This document shows, piece after piece, positions 45,307-54,477 of a stretch of 64,000 nt of DNA (position 1 is the stretch's first letter; each line of letters opens with the position of its first letter). Source of the DNA: Euzebyella marina (GTDB lineage: Bacteria > Bacteroidota > Bacteroidia > Flavobacteriales > Flavobacteriaceae); contig NZ_JACYFK010000003.1 in assembly GCF_014855515.1 (NCBI RefSeq), positions 248,001 through 312,000 on the forward strand, written 5' to 3'. The notes beneath the pieces were generated by a model that saw only the letters and a list, made by a program, of their open reading frames with translations, had not been told where the DNA came from and did not search any database. Position numbers and translations under genes: made by a program.

Positions 45307-46983
45307 ATGTCGTTTCAAAGAAGTATAAAAGTAGCTTTTGACAAAACTTCTGGGGAGATTCTGGAAGCCGATGACGTCTTTGACACCGCTAAAAATTCAT
45401 TTGAGCTTCGCAGGCAGTATCATAGGGATGAAGTGGAACTCTACTGTTGCGAGTGTGACCAAAAATTGAACGTTTCCGGTAGTAAGTATGACAGATTACA
45501 TTTCAAGCATCAACCAAATGCGGCGTTCTGTTACTTAAAGGAGGCCAACCTATCGCAAGAGGAAACGGAACAATTGGCACAGCTTTATCGTGGAAAAGAA
45601 AGTGCAAGGCATAAAACACTTAAAAACAAAATAGCCGAGAAACTTTTCAATTTAGATGGTGTTGATTCCATCTGCGTAGATAATACCTTTATTTCTATTG
45701 GAAATGAAAAACGTAGGCCCGACGTGTATTGTAAATATTTGGACAAAGAACTCGTTTTCGAAATACAGCTATCCGATTTATCCTTGCGCTACATTTATGA
45801 CCGTCATGATTTTTACAAACGGAAAGGAGTTTTTCTGATTTGGATATTGGATGATTTTGACGTTCATGGCCAGCGACAAATGGAACGCGATATCAAATAT
45901 CTTACGGATTTTCAAAACTTTTTCAAACTGGATGAAGCTTCAGAACCTTTTAGATTGCTGTGTACGTACAAATATCCATTTCTAACGGAGGATAATAAAT
46001 TGCTCAGTAAATGGATAGAAAAATCCGTCAGTCTTGGACAACTCAAGTTCAATGTTGAATCCTATCAGATTTATTATTTTGACTATGGGAAAAAGCTCAA
46101 GGTTAGAGAGAAAGAACATGCCAAACGTCTTCAAAAGGAAAGAGAAGAGGAAGTCAAAAATCAAGAGCGTCGAAAGAAGGTAGTGGCTGAAGAAAAAGCA
46201 AACTCTATAATCGATGACCTGCGATTCTTATGGAAAAACAAAGGGTATAATTTTTCTTCCATCGAAGAACAAATGGAAAATTTAGATGAATTCGAACTAT
46301 CGATATTAAATAAATCCGATGCGTTTAAACCTAAAGATGGTCAACCAAGAATTCACCATTGGTTTTCAATAGCAAAAAAGGGTCATATCGGTTTCTTGGA
46401 ACACATGATTGATAGTTCATATTTGGAAATCGACTTAAACGAAAAATCCAAAGACGACAAAACGCTTCTTGCAACTATGTTTGAAAACATAGCTATTGAG
46501 CATAAGATGTGGCTTTTAAGAAGACTTATCCGAAAAGGATATAACTTAAAGAAAGAGGACGAAGCAATATTGGCCCAAATCGAAACAGACCCTATTGAAT
46601 ACGAATCGACATTAATAGTTTTTCATTTGGCAAATGAGCTTAGTGGTTGTTATGTGATAGATGAACTTTTCGAACATAAACCTCTTATCTGTATAATTGA
46701 AAGTGCAAAAAGAAATGAGATTATTGGATACCGATATCAAAAGAATCAATGGGTAGCTTTTGCGAACAATGCTATACATAGTTATACAAACTATTGGAGT
46801 TATATCGAAAAAGCCTTTAAGAAATATGGTATTTGGGAAAAATTGATGCTTTTGGACAAAAAGAAAACCTTTCAAAAAAAGTTGACAAATTTCCGTGCTA
46901 CGAATCCAACGCAGAAAGTTGATTGTATACCTTTACTGAATACCCTATATCCTGAATTGAAACATGATGAATCTGTATGGTAG
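45307..46983 (+). CDS. CoiA-like/DUF6035-like nuclease with ankyrin-like C-terminus
   Basis: The 558-residue protein has an N-terminal zinc-binding-like segment (CCEC at 47-50, LHFKHQ at 64-69, C75) as in competence-protein CoiA. A PD-(D/E)XK-type core follows: RRPDVY with Asp139, then ELVFEIQLS with Glu152 and Gln154, then YDRHDFYKRKGVFLIWILDD. A Lys/Glu-rich coiled segment (~265-300) leads to a C-terminal ~220 residues with ankyrin-like pieces (HWFSIAKKGHIGFLEHMID). It probably cuts DNA. It forms a two-gene unit with the HEPN protein, close to TrlF. The family name is from memory of motif layout. Confidence 0.72.
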   Translation: MSFQRSIKVAFDKTSGEILEADDVFDTAKNSFELRRQYHRDEVELYCCECDQKLNVSGSKYDRLHFKHQPNAAFCYLKEANLSQEETEQLAQLYRGKESARHKTLKNKIAEKLFNLDGVDSICVDNTFISIGNEKRRPDVYCKYLDKELVFEIQLSDLSLRYIYDRHDFYKRKGVFLIWILDDFDVHGQRQMERDIKYLTDFQNFFKLDEASEPFRLLCTYKYPFLTEDNKLLSKWIEKSVSLGQLKFNVESYQIYYFDYGKKLKVREKEHAKRLQKEREEEVKNQERRKKVVAEEKANSIIDDLRFLWKNKGYNFSSIEEQMENLDEFELSILNKSDAFKPKDGQPRIHHWFSIAKKGHIGFLEHMIDSSYLEIDLNEKSKDDKTLLATMFENIAIEHKMWLLRRLIRKGYNLKKEDEAILAQIETDPIEYESTLIVFHLANELSGCYVIDELFEHKPLICIIESAKRNEIIGYRYQKNQWVAFANNAIHSYTNYWSYIEKAFKKYGIWEKLMLLDKKKTFQKKLTNFRATNPTQKVDCIPLLNTLYPELKHDESVW

Positions 46984-47061
46984 TTGAATTAGCACCAAAG
47001 GATTATTTCTTGTGTTTTGATGCGTAATCATAAATTGCCAATTCTTCAGTCTTTCAAGTTT

Positions 47062-47097
47062 TTGCATAGCCGTTGCATCAATTTTTTTATATTTTTG
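47062..47097 (+). promoter_or_regulatory. promoter with direct-repeat operator of the metal island
   Basis: TTGCA at 47062-47066 and at 47073-47077 are spaced 11 bases start to start (TTTGCATAGCCGTTGCAT), covering the -33 region. TATTTTTG at 47090-47097 fits the -7 box. The same operator with 14 of 18 identical bases is at 55284-55301. A Fur-family repressor encoded in the island is the natural candidate to bind it. Confidence 0.6.
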
Positions 47098-47101
47098 TAC
47101 C

Positions 47102-47410
47102 GTGAAATTTTTAACAATCATATTGTCCTTTTACTTTTTGGCACTCAATGTAGTGCCCTGTGGCGATTCGGGAACGGCTAAAGACGATGCCCAGGTCGTT
47201 TCGGTAATGGACTATGATGGCGACCACGATCAAGATTGTGAGCTGTGTTCCCCATTCTGCCAATGCCATTGCTGTCACGTACATACGATTGATTTTGGTA
47301 TAATCGCTTTCACACCCTTACCAAATCCTATTTCACAGGAAAACTTCTCGCACTTCGAGAGCGTTTCCGATGGAGTAGTATCTTCAGTATTACAACCACC
47401 TAGAGCTTAA
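47102..47410 (+). CDS. DUF6660-like Cys/His-rich exported protein
   Basis: The 102-residue protein starts at GTG 47102, right after the -7 box, so the mRNA may be leaderless. It has a signal peptide (MKFLTIILSFYFLALNVVPC) and a metal-binding-like cluster (DYDGDHDQDCELCSPFCQCHCCHVH, residues ~38-62). Similar small proteins stand before CusA/CzcA-type pumps in Flavobacteriaceae. It probably binds metal in the periplasm, inferred from the residues and the neighbouring pump. Confidence 0.72.
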   Translation: MKFLTIILSFYFLALNVVPCGDSGTAKDDAQVVSVMDYDGDHDQDCELCSPFCQCHCCHVHTIDFGIIAFTPLPNPISQENFSHFESVSDGVVSSVLQPPRA

Positions 47411-47515
47411 TTCAGTTTTTTTAAGGATAGCTATGTCCTAACGTGATGCTTTTCAAAGCAAGCATCGCATCATAAATGCATTGCATCTCTTGTATTGCGA
47501 AGTTTAAACTGAATT
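47409..47515 (+). other. structured leader before the RND pump gene
   Basis: AATTCAGTTT (47409-47418) and AAACTGAATT (47506-47515) are perfect 10-base inverted repeats. They enclose a hairpin GATGCTT/AAGCATC (47445-47466) and TTGCAT/TTGCGA words resembling the operator half-sites. The outer pair ends 12 bases before the pump start codon. It may be a regulatory leader. Confidence 0.4.
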
Positions 47516-47527
47516 AAATCTCTTTCT

Positions 47528-50500
47528 ATGATTAACAAAATCATTTCATATTCCATTAATAACAAGTTCATTATTGGGCTTTTTATAGTGGCTCTTGTGG
47601 GCACGGGCATTTGGTCTATGGCCACTATAAATCTGGGTTCCGTACCCGATATTACTAATAACCAAGTACAGGTTATCACAGTTGCACCAAATTTAGGAAC
47701 TGAAGACATTGAACAATTTGTAACGTACCCTGTTGAGTTGGCAATGGCCAACCTTCCTGACGTTATCGAGCTGCGTTCAGTATCCCGTTTTGGACTGTCC
47801 GTGGTTACCATCGTCTTTGAGGACGAAGCAGGCACCTATCTTCCTCGGCAATTGGTACAAGAGAAATTAACCGAAGTCGCCGGGGAAATTCCCGAAGGTT
47901 TTGGTACGCCATTTATGGCCCCCATTACTACAGGTTTGGGAGAAATCTTTCAATACACCCTAAAGGTAAAAGAAGGTTACGAAGATAATTACGATGCTAT
48001 GGAGCTTCGTACCATTCAGGATTGGATTGTTAAACGCCAAATGGCATTAGTGCCTGGAGTTGTCGAGGTCAATGCTTTTGGTGGCTATGTTAAGCAGTAC
48101 GAAGTGGCCATAAATCCTGATAAACTAAAAAGTTTTGGCATTACAATGAATCAGGTTTTTGAAGCCCTGAAAGTGAACAATGCCAACACGGGCGGTGCTT
48201 ATATCGAGAAAAACCACCAAGCAAATTTTATCCGCGGCGAAGGTTTGGCTCGTAGTCTAGCCGATTTAGAAAATACGGTTGTTACCTCACAGAACGGTAG
48301 CCCTGTTTTAGTTAGGGATGTAGCCGAAAAAGTGGGCTACGGGAATCAAGTGCGCTATGGTGCGTTTACCCAAGATGGACACGAAACTGTTGGCGGACAA
48401 ATTTTAATGCTGAAAGGCGAAAGTCCTGGCACTGTTATAGATAATGTACAAAAGCGTATCGATGAAATTCAAAAATCACTTCCAGAAGGCGTTTACATTG
48501 AACCATTTTTAAGCCGAAGTGAACTTATTGGAAGGACCACAAGCACCGTTGAAAAAAACCTTATTGAAGGTTCATTGATTGTGATTTTTGTGCTTGTCCT
48601 GCTTTTGGGAAGTTTCCGTGGCGGTTTGATTACGGCGTCGGTAATTCCGCTATCATTACTCTTTGCCTTTATTTTGATGAAACAATTCGGTGTGTGGGCA
48701 AATTTAATGTCCTTGGGAGCAATCGATTTTGGGATCATTGTGGATGGTGCGGTGATTATTGTGGAAGGAATGGTATTCCACATTCATCAACGGATGAAAA
48801 AAACCACAACCGCCATTGGCCAATCTGAAATGGATGAAATCGCCTATGAATCGGCGAGTACGATGATGAATTCGGCATTTTTCGGTCAGCTTATTATCCT
48901 TATTGTATTTACACCGATTCTCTTTTTGACCGGTGTGGAAGGAAAAATGTTCCGTCCAATGGCATTTACTTTCGGATTTGCAGTTTTAGGAGCGATTATC
49001 CTATGTCTTACTTACGTGCCAATGATTTCGTCAATGTTCCTTAAACCTGCTAAAAATCAGAACAGTTGGTTTGCCAAATTTGAAAACAAGATTGATAGGT
49101 TCAGTGATAAAATAATGTCCGGTTTAAACAAGGCGTATGTACCGTTTCTCAATTTCGCGCTTCGGTTTAGGGCTGGTGTCGTTATTGTTGCGGTCGGGTT
49201 GTTGTTGATTGCAGGATTTATTTTCAGCAATATGGGTGGCGAATTTATCCCAAAATTTGATGAGGGCGATATTGCGTTTCAGGCCTTGATAAAACCGGGG
49301 AGCAGTCTTACAGAATCCATTGAGGCTTCAAAAAAACTTCAAAATTTAATCAATGAATTTCCAGAAGTAAAAACAGTAGTTTCAAGGATTGGCGTGGCCG
49401 AAATCCCTACGGACCCAATGCCTATGGACATAGCCGATAGTTACATCATTCTTGAAAAAGATAAAAGTAAATGGACTTCAGCAGATAGCAAGGAAGAACT
49501 CATAGAAAAAATACAGGAAAAAATTTCAGTAGTACCCGGTGTAAATTTCGTATTTACGCAACCTGTTGAACTTCGTTTTAATGAACTGCTTACAGGTGTT
49601 CGGGAGGACGTGGCTATAAAATTGTACGGAGAAGATTTGGATGTGTTAGCTGACAAGGTGCAAGAAATCGCCGCCGTCATCAGAACCGTTCCCGGCGCAG
49701 CGGACCTCAATGTGGAGGCCACGAGCGGTTTACCACAAATGACAGTGGAATACAATCGCGCGAAAATGGCACAATACGGTATAACGGTTAATAAGCTGAA
49801 TGATTATGTGAGTGCTTCATTTGCTGGAGAGCAGGCAAGTGTAATCTTTGAAGGCGAAAAACGGTTCGATGTGGTCATTCGTTTGGCAAAGGAATTTAGA
49901 CAGGATATCAACAACCTTAAAAATCTGTATATAGACCTGCCCAGCGGCAACCAAGTACCCTTAAAAGAAGTGGCGGAAATCAGTTACAAACCTGGCCCGA
50001 TGCAAATTTCAAGGGACAATACCTCGCGTCGTATTTCGGTAGGGGTAAATGTTCGTGGGCGCGATGTAAAATCAATGGTCGAGGAAATACAGCAAAAACT
50101 GGAAGCACAAGTAAAATTGCCACCTGGTTATTTTGTGACCTATGGCGGTTCGTTCGAAAACCTGCAACGTGCGACCGACCGATTGATGATCGTAGTGCCC
50201 ATTGCACTCTTCCTAATATTCATATTGCTCTACTTTGCGCTGAGTTCGTTCTCGCAATCACTTATGATTTATATGGCAGTACCGCTGGCAGCTATTGGTG
50301 GTGTATTTGCCCTTTGGATAAGGGGAATGCCTTTTAGTATTTCTGCAGGTGTCGGTTTTATCGTGCTCTTTGGAGTGGCGGTATTGAACGGATTGGTACT
50401 GATCAACAAATTCAATGAATTAAAGGAAAGTGGAATGACAGACTTAAAAAAACGCATATACGAGGCAACTCACGAGCGCTTGCGCCCAATTTTGTTGACG

Positions 50501-51931
50501 GCAACGGCAGCTATTATGGGCTTTATACCAATGGCGATTTCTACCTCGGGAGGTGCTGAAGTGCAGCGACCATTGGCAACCGTCGTTATTGGCGGATTGC
50601 TTACGGCAACGTTTTTAACGCTTGTTGTCCTTCCGGTATTATATTATTGGCTGGAAGCCCGCAAAGAGCGTAACGGTAAAGGAGATGATCCAAGCTATAT
50701 CAACAAAAGCACAACAGTTCTGGTGGTGCTATTGTGCTTGGGAGGATTTTTCACTTCCAATACAGTAAATGCACAGGAAAGTGGAATCGCCCAGACCGTA
50801 ACATTGGAGGAGGCTATTTCCCTAGCAAAACAGAATTATCCATCGCTTAAGGAAAGCCAGGCTTTTATCGAGCGCGAGCAGGCGATGAAAGGAACAAGTT
50901 TCGATCTGGGTAATACCCAAATCTTTACGGGCAAGGAAGAATATGGCAATGACCTGCCCGGGGTACAGACCACGATCGGGGTGCAGCAGCAAAATGTTGA
51001 TTTGCTCTCTGGGTTTTCAAAATCCAAGTTCTATAAAGAGCGTGTTCAGCTCGGCGAAAAGTTCTATGCCCTCAACGAGCAACAGTTGATCCGTAACGTG
51101 ATGCAGGCCTATGACCGTATCAATTATAACAAGGCACAATTGCGCTTCGCGGAACAGTTGGACAGTGTTTACGCCAATTTCAGGACGGCCGCGGAACTAC
51201 GTTACGATACGGGTGAAACCGGAAAACTGGAGTTTATTGCGGCGTCCTCGGAGTATCAACAGATACAGGTGCTCAGACAACAGGCCTATGACGATATCGA
51301 GATTGCAAAGCGCGCGCTAAAGCAATATTTGGGTATAAACCAAGACATCGAAACGGTGGGCCGATCCTATACACCGCTAAATTATCGGGCCGTTTTGGAT
51401 TCCACATCAGTGGCCGACAACCCAATATTGCAATATTCACTGCAAAATGCCAAAGTGAGCAAAGCAAACGTGGGCGTGGAAAGATCACAGTTCCTGCCCC
51501 AGTTCAACCTCACGTACGGAAGGCAGATCGTAGACGATGTATCAGGGTTCAACACCTATCAGGCGGGTATCAGCATTCCGCTCTGGTTCTTCCCTCAAAA
51601 ATCCAGGGTCAAAGCCGCCAAAGCAGACGCAATGGTAGCCGAAAATCAGTATCTGGAACAGAAGGCCATAACCGAAAGTAGGGTTTCCCAACTTTTAAAA
51701 TCCTTGGAGAAGACCCAAAAGACGCTTGATTATTATCAAGAAGGGGCTTTGCTCTTGGCGGAAGAACAGATAGCAACGGCGGAACTGGCCTCAAGGGAAG
51801 GGGAAATCGATTATGTGAACTATATCACGATCCTGAACAGTGCCATAAGAATCAAACAAAACCATCTACAATTTATAAATCAGTATAACCAGCAGGCCAT
51901 TGAGCTGCAATATCAATTGGGCAATCTATAA
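47528..51931 (+). CDS. CusA/CzcA-family heavy-metal RND efflux pump fused to TolC-like outer-membrane domain
   Basis: The 1467-residue protein joins two parts of an envelope-spanning exporter. Residues 1-~1045 are an HME-RND pump with 12 membrane helices and two periplasmic loops. The TM4 charged triad of divalent-metal pumps is Asp400, Asp406, Glu413 (GAIDFGIIVDGAVIIVEG). After ~1055 comes a signal-peptide-like segment (TTVLVVLLCLGGFFTSNTVNA-QE), then a TolC/OEP domain (TVTLEEAISLAKQNYPSLKES ... QYNQQAIELQYQLGNL) to the end. The metal is probably Zn/Co/Cd or Cu/Ag; the motif cannot decide. The fusion is known among Bacteroidota. Confidence 0.92.
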   Translation: MINKIISYSINNKFIIGLFIVALVGTGIWSMATINLGSVPDITNNQVQVITVAPNLGTEDIEQFVTYPVELAMANLPDVIELRSVSRFGLSVVTIVFEDEAGTYLPRQLVQEKLTEVAGEIPEGFGTPFMAPITTGLGEIFQYTLKVKEGYEDNYDAMELRTIQDWIVKRQMALVPGVVEVNAFGGYVKQYEVAINPDKLKSFGITMNQVFEALKVNNANTGGAYIEKNHQANFIRGEGLARSLADLENTVVTSQNGSPVLVRDVAEKVGYGNQVRYGAFTQDGHETVGGQILMLKGESPGTVIDNVQKRIDEIQKSLPEGVYIEPFLSRSELIGRTTSTVEKNLIEGSLIVIFVLVLLLGSFRGGLITASVIPLSLLFAFILMKQFGVWANLMSLGAIDFGIIVDGAVIIVEGMVFHIHQRMKKTTTAIGQSEMDEIAYESASTMMNSAFFGQLIILIVFTPILFLTGVEGKMFRPMAFTFGFAVLGAIILCLTYVPMISSMFLKPAKNQNSWFAKFENKIDRFSDKIMSGLNKAYVPFLNFALRFRAGVVIVAVGLLLIAGFIFSNMGGEFIPKFDEGDIAFQALIKPGSSLTESIEASKKLQNLINEFPEVKTVVSRIGVAEIPTDPMPMDIADSYIILEKDKSKWTSADSKEELIEKIQEKISVVPGVNFVFTQPVELRFNELLTGVREDVAIKLYGEDLDVLADKVQEIAAVIRTVPGAADLNVEATSGLPQMTVEYNRAKMAQYGITVNKLNDYVSASFAGEQASVIFEGEKRFDVVIRLAKEFRQDINNLKNLYIDLPSGNQVPLKEVAEISYKPGPMQISRDNTSRRISVGVNVRGRDVKSMVEEIQQKLEAQVKLPPGYFVTYGGSFENLQRATDRLMIVVPIALFLIFILLYFALSSFSQSLMIYMAVPLAAIGGVFALWIRGMPFSISAGVGFIVLFGVAVLNGLVLINKFNELKESGMTDLKKRIYEATHERLRPILLTATAAIMGFIPMAISTSGGAEVQRPLATVVIGGLLTATFLTLVVLPVLYYWLEARKERNGKGDDPSYINKSTTVLVVLLCLGGFFTSNTVNAQESGIAQTVTLEEAISLAKQNYPSLKESQAFIEREQAMKGTSFDLGNTQIFTGKEEYGNDLPGVQTTIGVQQQNVDLLSGFSKSKFYKERVQLGEKFYALNEQQLIRNVMQAYDRINYNKAQLRFAEQLDSVYANFRTAAELRYDTGETGKLEFIAASSEYQQIQVLRQQAYDDIEIAKRALKQYLGINQDIETVGRSYTPLNYRAVLDSTSVADNPILQYSLQNAKVSKANVGVERSQFLPQFNLTYGRQIVDDVSGFNTYQAGISIPLWFFPQKSRVKAAKADAMVAENQYLEQKAITESRVSQLLKSLEKTQKTLDYYQEGALLLAEEQIATAELASREGEIDYVNYITILNSAIRIKQNHLQFINQYNQQAIELQYQLGNL

Positions 51932-51947
51932 TCTTAAAAAAGGAAAA

Positions 51948-53192
51948 ATGAAGAATATAATCTTAATAAGCACCGTATTATTTACACTTATGTTCATGAG
52001 TTGTAACGATGCCCCAAAATCTGAACTTGGGCATAATGAAGCTGAAGGTGTATCAAAAACCGAAGCAGGTGGGGAAGAAGCCCACGGCGAAGAGGAAGGC
52101 GGCCACGGGGAAGAAGGAGAAGAAGGTGTTGTAGTACTTTCTACACAACAAATAGAGACCATTGACCTGGAGACCAGAACCTTGGAAAAAAGAAACCTCG
52201 GTAACAATATCAAGGTAACCGGAAGGCTTGAGCTATATCCTCAGGACAGGGCCAATATTAGTCCTTTCGTAGGCGGAAATGTACGTTCCATCAAAGTAAT
52301 CGAAGGAGATGAAGTGCGAAAAGGAGAGGTTTTGGCCTATTTGGAACATCCCGATATTATCAGTATGCAACAGGAGTACCAAGAAAAAAACGATGAACTC
52401 GTTTTCCTTAAACAGGATTTTGAGCGAAAGCAGACCTTGTACGACAAAGGCGTTTCTTCCGGGAAGGAATTTCAGATGGCACAGTCAAAGTTCCGTTCCA
52501 CTACCTCAAGTGTCAACGGCCTAAAATCAAAATTGCGCTTGCTCGGTATCGATCCTTCCAAGGTGGAAGAAGGACAGATCTACTCGGCCATACCCATATC
52601 GACACCTATATCCGGTTTTGTGGATGAAGTAATGGTAAGCCTGGGGGATTATGTGGCCCCACAATCAAAAATGTTTACGGTTAGCGATAATTCAGAACTC
52701 CATTTGGACCTTAAAGTGTATGAAAAGGATATCCCAAAGGTTCAGGTAGGTCAAAAAATCCATTTTACCGTTGCCTCGAAACCGGATGAACTGTTAACTG
52801 CAGAAGTGCACTCGATAGGTAAAACCTTTGAGGAAGATCCAAAAGCCCTGCACGTCCACGCGGATATCGATAACAAAAATGGCGACCTCTTACCAGGAAT
52901 GTATGCAGAAGGAAGAATCGTGCAGGGAGAGAAATCGGGCTTTGCAGTACCCGAGGAAGCCATTGTCAAAGAAGGCGAACAGTCCTATGTTTTTATCGTG
53001 GATGAGGATGGGGCACCAGAAGAAAATAAAATGAAATATAAACGCATTCCCGTGAGTACAGGGGTCAACGACTTGGGTTTTGTAGAAGTAAACCTGCCTG
53101 CAGGAACGCCCGAAAATGTCAAAATAGTAACAAACGGGGCCTACACCCTTTCTTCGGAAATGGTCAAGGGCGAACTGGAGCACGGACATTAA
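51948..53192 (+). CDS. RND efflux periplasmic adaptor lipoprotein (CzcB/CusB-like)
   Basis: The start at ATG 51948 gives ~414 residues; the upstream frame runs inside the pump gene. A lipobox (LMFMSC-NDAP) anchors it to a membrane. A His/Glu/Gly-rich stretch (residues ~18-60) may bind metal. The adaptor folds follow: IKVTGRLELYPQDRANISPFV (barrel-sandwich half), a coiled hairpin (~130-190) and the second half (AIPISTPISGFVDEVMVSLGD), then beta-barrel and C-terminal domains. It links the inner-membrane pump to the outer-membrane part. It starts 17 bases after the pump stop. Confidence 0.92.
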   Translation: MKNIILISTVLFTLMFMSCNDAPKSELGHNEAEGVSKTEAGGEEAHGEEEGGHGEEGEEGVVVLSTQQIETIDLETRTLEKRNLGNNIKVTGRLELYPQDRANISPFVGGNVRSIKVIEGDEVRKGEVLAYLEHPDIISMQQEYQEKNDELVFLKQDFERKQTLYDKGVSSGKEFQMAQSKFRSTTSSVNGLKSKLRLLGIDPSKVEEGQIYSAIPISTPISGFVDEVMVSLGDYVAPQSKMFTVSDNSELHLDLKVYEKDIPKVQVGQKIHFTVASKPDELLTAEVHSIGKTFEEDPKALHVHADIDNKNGDLLPGMYAEGRIVQGEKSGFAVPEEAIVKEGEQSYVFIVDEDGAPEENKMKYKRIPVSTGVNDLGFVEVNLPAGTPENVKIVTNGAYTLSSEMVKGELEHGH

Positions 53193-53306
53193 ACAACAAT
53201 ATAGATAAAGGTTTTGATTCCGGGTTTGTTATCGTCTTAATTAGTTAGTTGAAAATCAGAAAGCAGGCCCGGTTCACAATCGATTAAAAATCTAAATAGT
53301 ATCATA

Positions 53307-53645
53307 ATGAAAGAAATAAAAGCATTTGTAAAACCAAACCGCATCCAAAGGGTCATCGAAGCCCTTAGCGACAATGGTTTTAAAAGTATGACGCTTTCAC
53401 AAGCGGAGGGTACCGGGGCGTTCAAGGCAAAAGGCGCGAAACCCTCATTGGATTTTCACGTATCCGATAGCCCGGTGGTAAAAGTGGAGCTGGTGTGCCA
53501 AAATGAGGAAGCACAAATGGCAATCGAAATTATTACGGAAAACGGAAAAACGCCCGACCCGGGCGATGGGATTATTTATCTATCTAATATTGAGGATGCC
53601 TTCCAGATCAAAACAGGCGAATCCTTAAAACGCTATGACCTTTAA
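53307..53645 (+). CDS. PII-like signalling protein linked to metal efflux (PII-NG type)
   Basis: The 112-residue protein has the PII fold pattern: MKEIKAFVKPNRIQRVIEAL at the start, VKVELVCQNEEAQMAIEIITENG in the middle and DPGDGIIYLSNIEDAFQIKTGE near the end. The T-loop region (residues ~38-58) is short and lacks the uridylylated Tyr of GlnB. PII-like proteins of this group are known next to CusABC/CzcABC pumps. It probably senses a nucleotide or metal state and modulates the exporter, which is inferred. It precedes a Fur-family gene by 11 bases. Confidence 0.8.
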   Translation: MKEIKAFVKPNRIQRVIEALSDNGFKSMTLSQAEGTGAFKAKGAKPSLDFHVSDSPVVKVELVCQNEEAQMAIEIITENGKTPDPGDGIIYLSNIEDAFQIKTGESLKRYDL

Positions 53646-53656
53646 CCCCTTTTAAA

Positions 53657-54079
53657 ATGGAAAGAATTGTCAAAAAACTGGAGAGCAAGGGAATACGGCC
53701 CACGCCGATGCGACTGTTAACCTATAAAAAGCTGCTGGAAAGCGAGGTAGCCATCAGTTTGGGAGAGCTGGAGAATTTTTTCGAGAAATCGGAACGGAGC
53801 ACCCTTTTCCGGACGATGAAAACCTTTGAAGAAAACGCCATCGTACACCAAATTGAGGATGGTACAGGAGTTATAAAATACGCCCTTTGCGAAGAGAATT
53901 GTGAATGTGAGGTGGGCAACGACCTGCACCTGCATTTTCATTGCACCCGGTGCAACGAGACCGTTTGTTTGACCGACCGTAAAATTCCACAGGTCAATCT
54001 GCCCCAAGGATATATGGCAGAGGATATCAATCTGGTCGTAAAGGGTATATGCAATAAATGCAGTGACAATTTGGATTAG
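53657..54079 (+). CDS. Fur-family transcriptional repressor
   Basis: The 140-residue protein has an N-terminal winged helix (GIRPTPMRLLTYKKLLESE, SERSTLFRTMKTFEENAIVHQ) and a dimerisation domain with the metal site HLHFHCTRCNETVC and the structural CNKC pair. The spacing matches Zur/PerR-like Fur proteins. It is co-oriented with the PII-like gene and the next SpoIIAA-like gene. It is a candidate to bind the TTGCA direct repeats. A paralogue lies at 57752. Confidence 0.88.
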   Translation: MERIVKKLESKGIRPTPMRLLTYKKLLESEVAISLGELENFFEKSERSTLFRTMKTFEENAIVHQIEDGTGVIKYALCEENCECEVGNDLHLHFHCTRCNETVCLTDRKIPQVNLPQGYMAEDINLVVKGICNKCSDNLD

Positions 54080-54112
54080 CCTTCAGGCGCGGAACATTAA
54101 AAGAATACAACG

Positions 54113-54463
54113 ATGATAGCAATCTATAAAAAAGACCGAATCATATATACCATCGCAGATAAAGAGCTGGATACCGATGATAGGGCAACCCTGATCAAAG
54201 CTCTTAACGAACATTTAAAAGAAAATGAACAAGCCGCTTGGTATATGGAAATGGGCCTTCCCGAAAAAAGGGTATGGAAAAGTAGCGTTGAGAGGTTAGA
54301 TTTTTCATTTTCCGAAGAGGCACGGTTTAAGAAAATAGCCTTGGTAGGCGATAAAATATGGCAAGAACGGTTTACCGAATCGTTATTGCCATTTAGCGAG
54401 GCTCATATAAAATTTTTCGGGCCGGAAGATGGAGATATGGCCAACAACTGGCTCGAACGATAA
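54113..54463 (+). CDS. SpoIIAA-like (STAS/DUF3478) protein 1
   Basis: This 116-residue alpha/beta protein has the SpoIIAA-like pattern: RIIYTIADKELDTDDRATLIKAL, then WYMEMG, KKIALVGDKIWQERFTE and IKFFGPEDGDMANNWLE. The STAS-related fold binds lipids or protein partners in other families; no function is fixed here. It lies 15 bases before the AlbA_2 membrane gene. A similar protein follows that gene, so the pair may act together. Confidence 0.78.
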   Translation: MIAIYKKDRIIYTIADKELDTDDRATLIKALNEHLKENEQAAWYMEMGLPEKRVWKSSVERLDFSFSEEARFKKIALVGDKIWQERFTESLLPFSEAHIKFFGPEDGDMANNWLER

Positions 54464-54477
54464 TAACACCCCTATCG

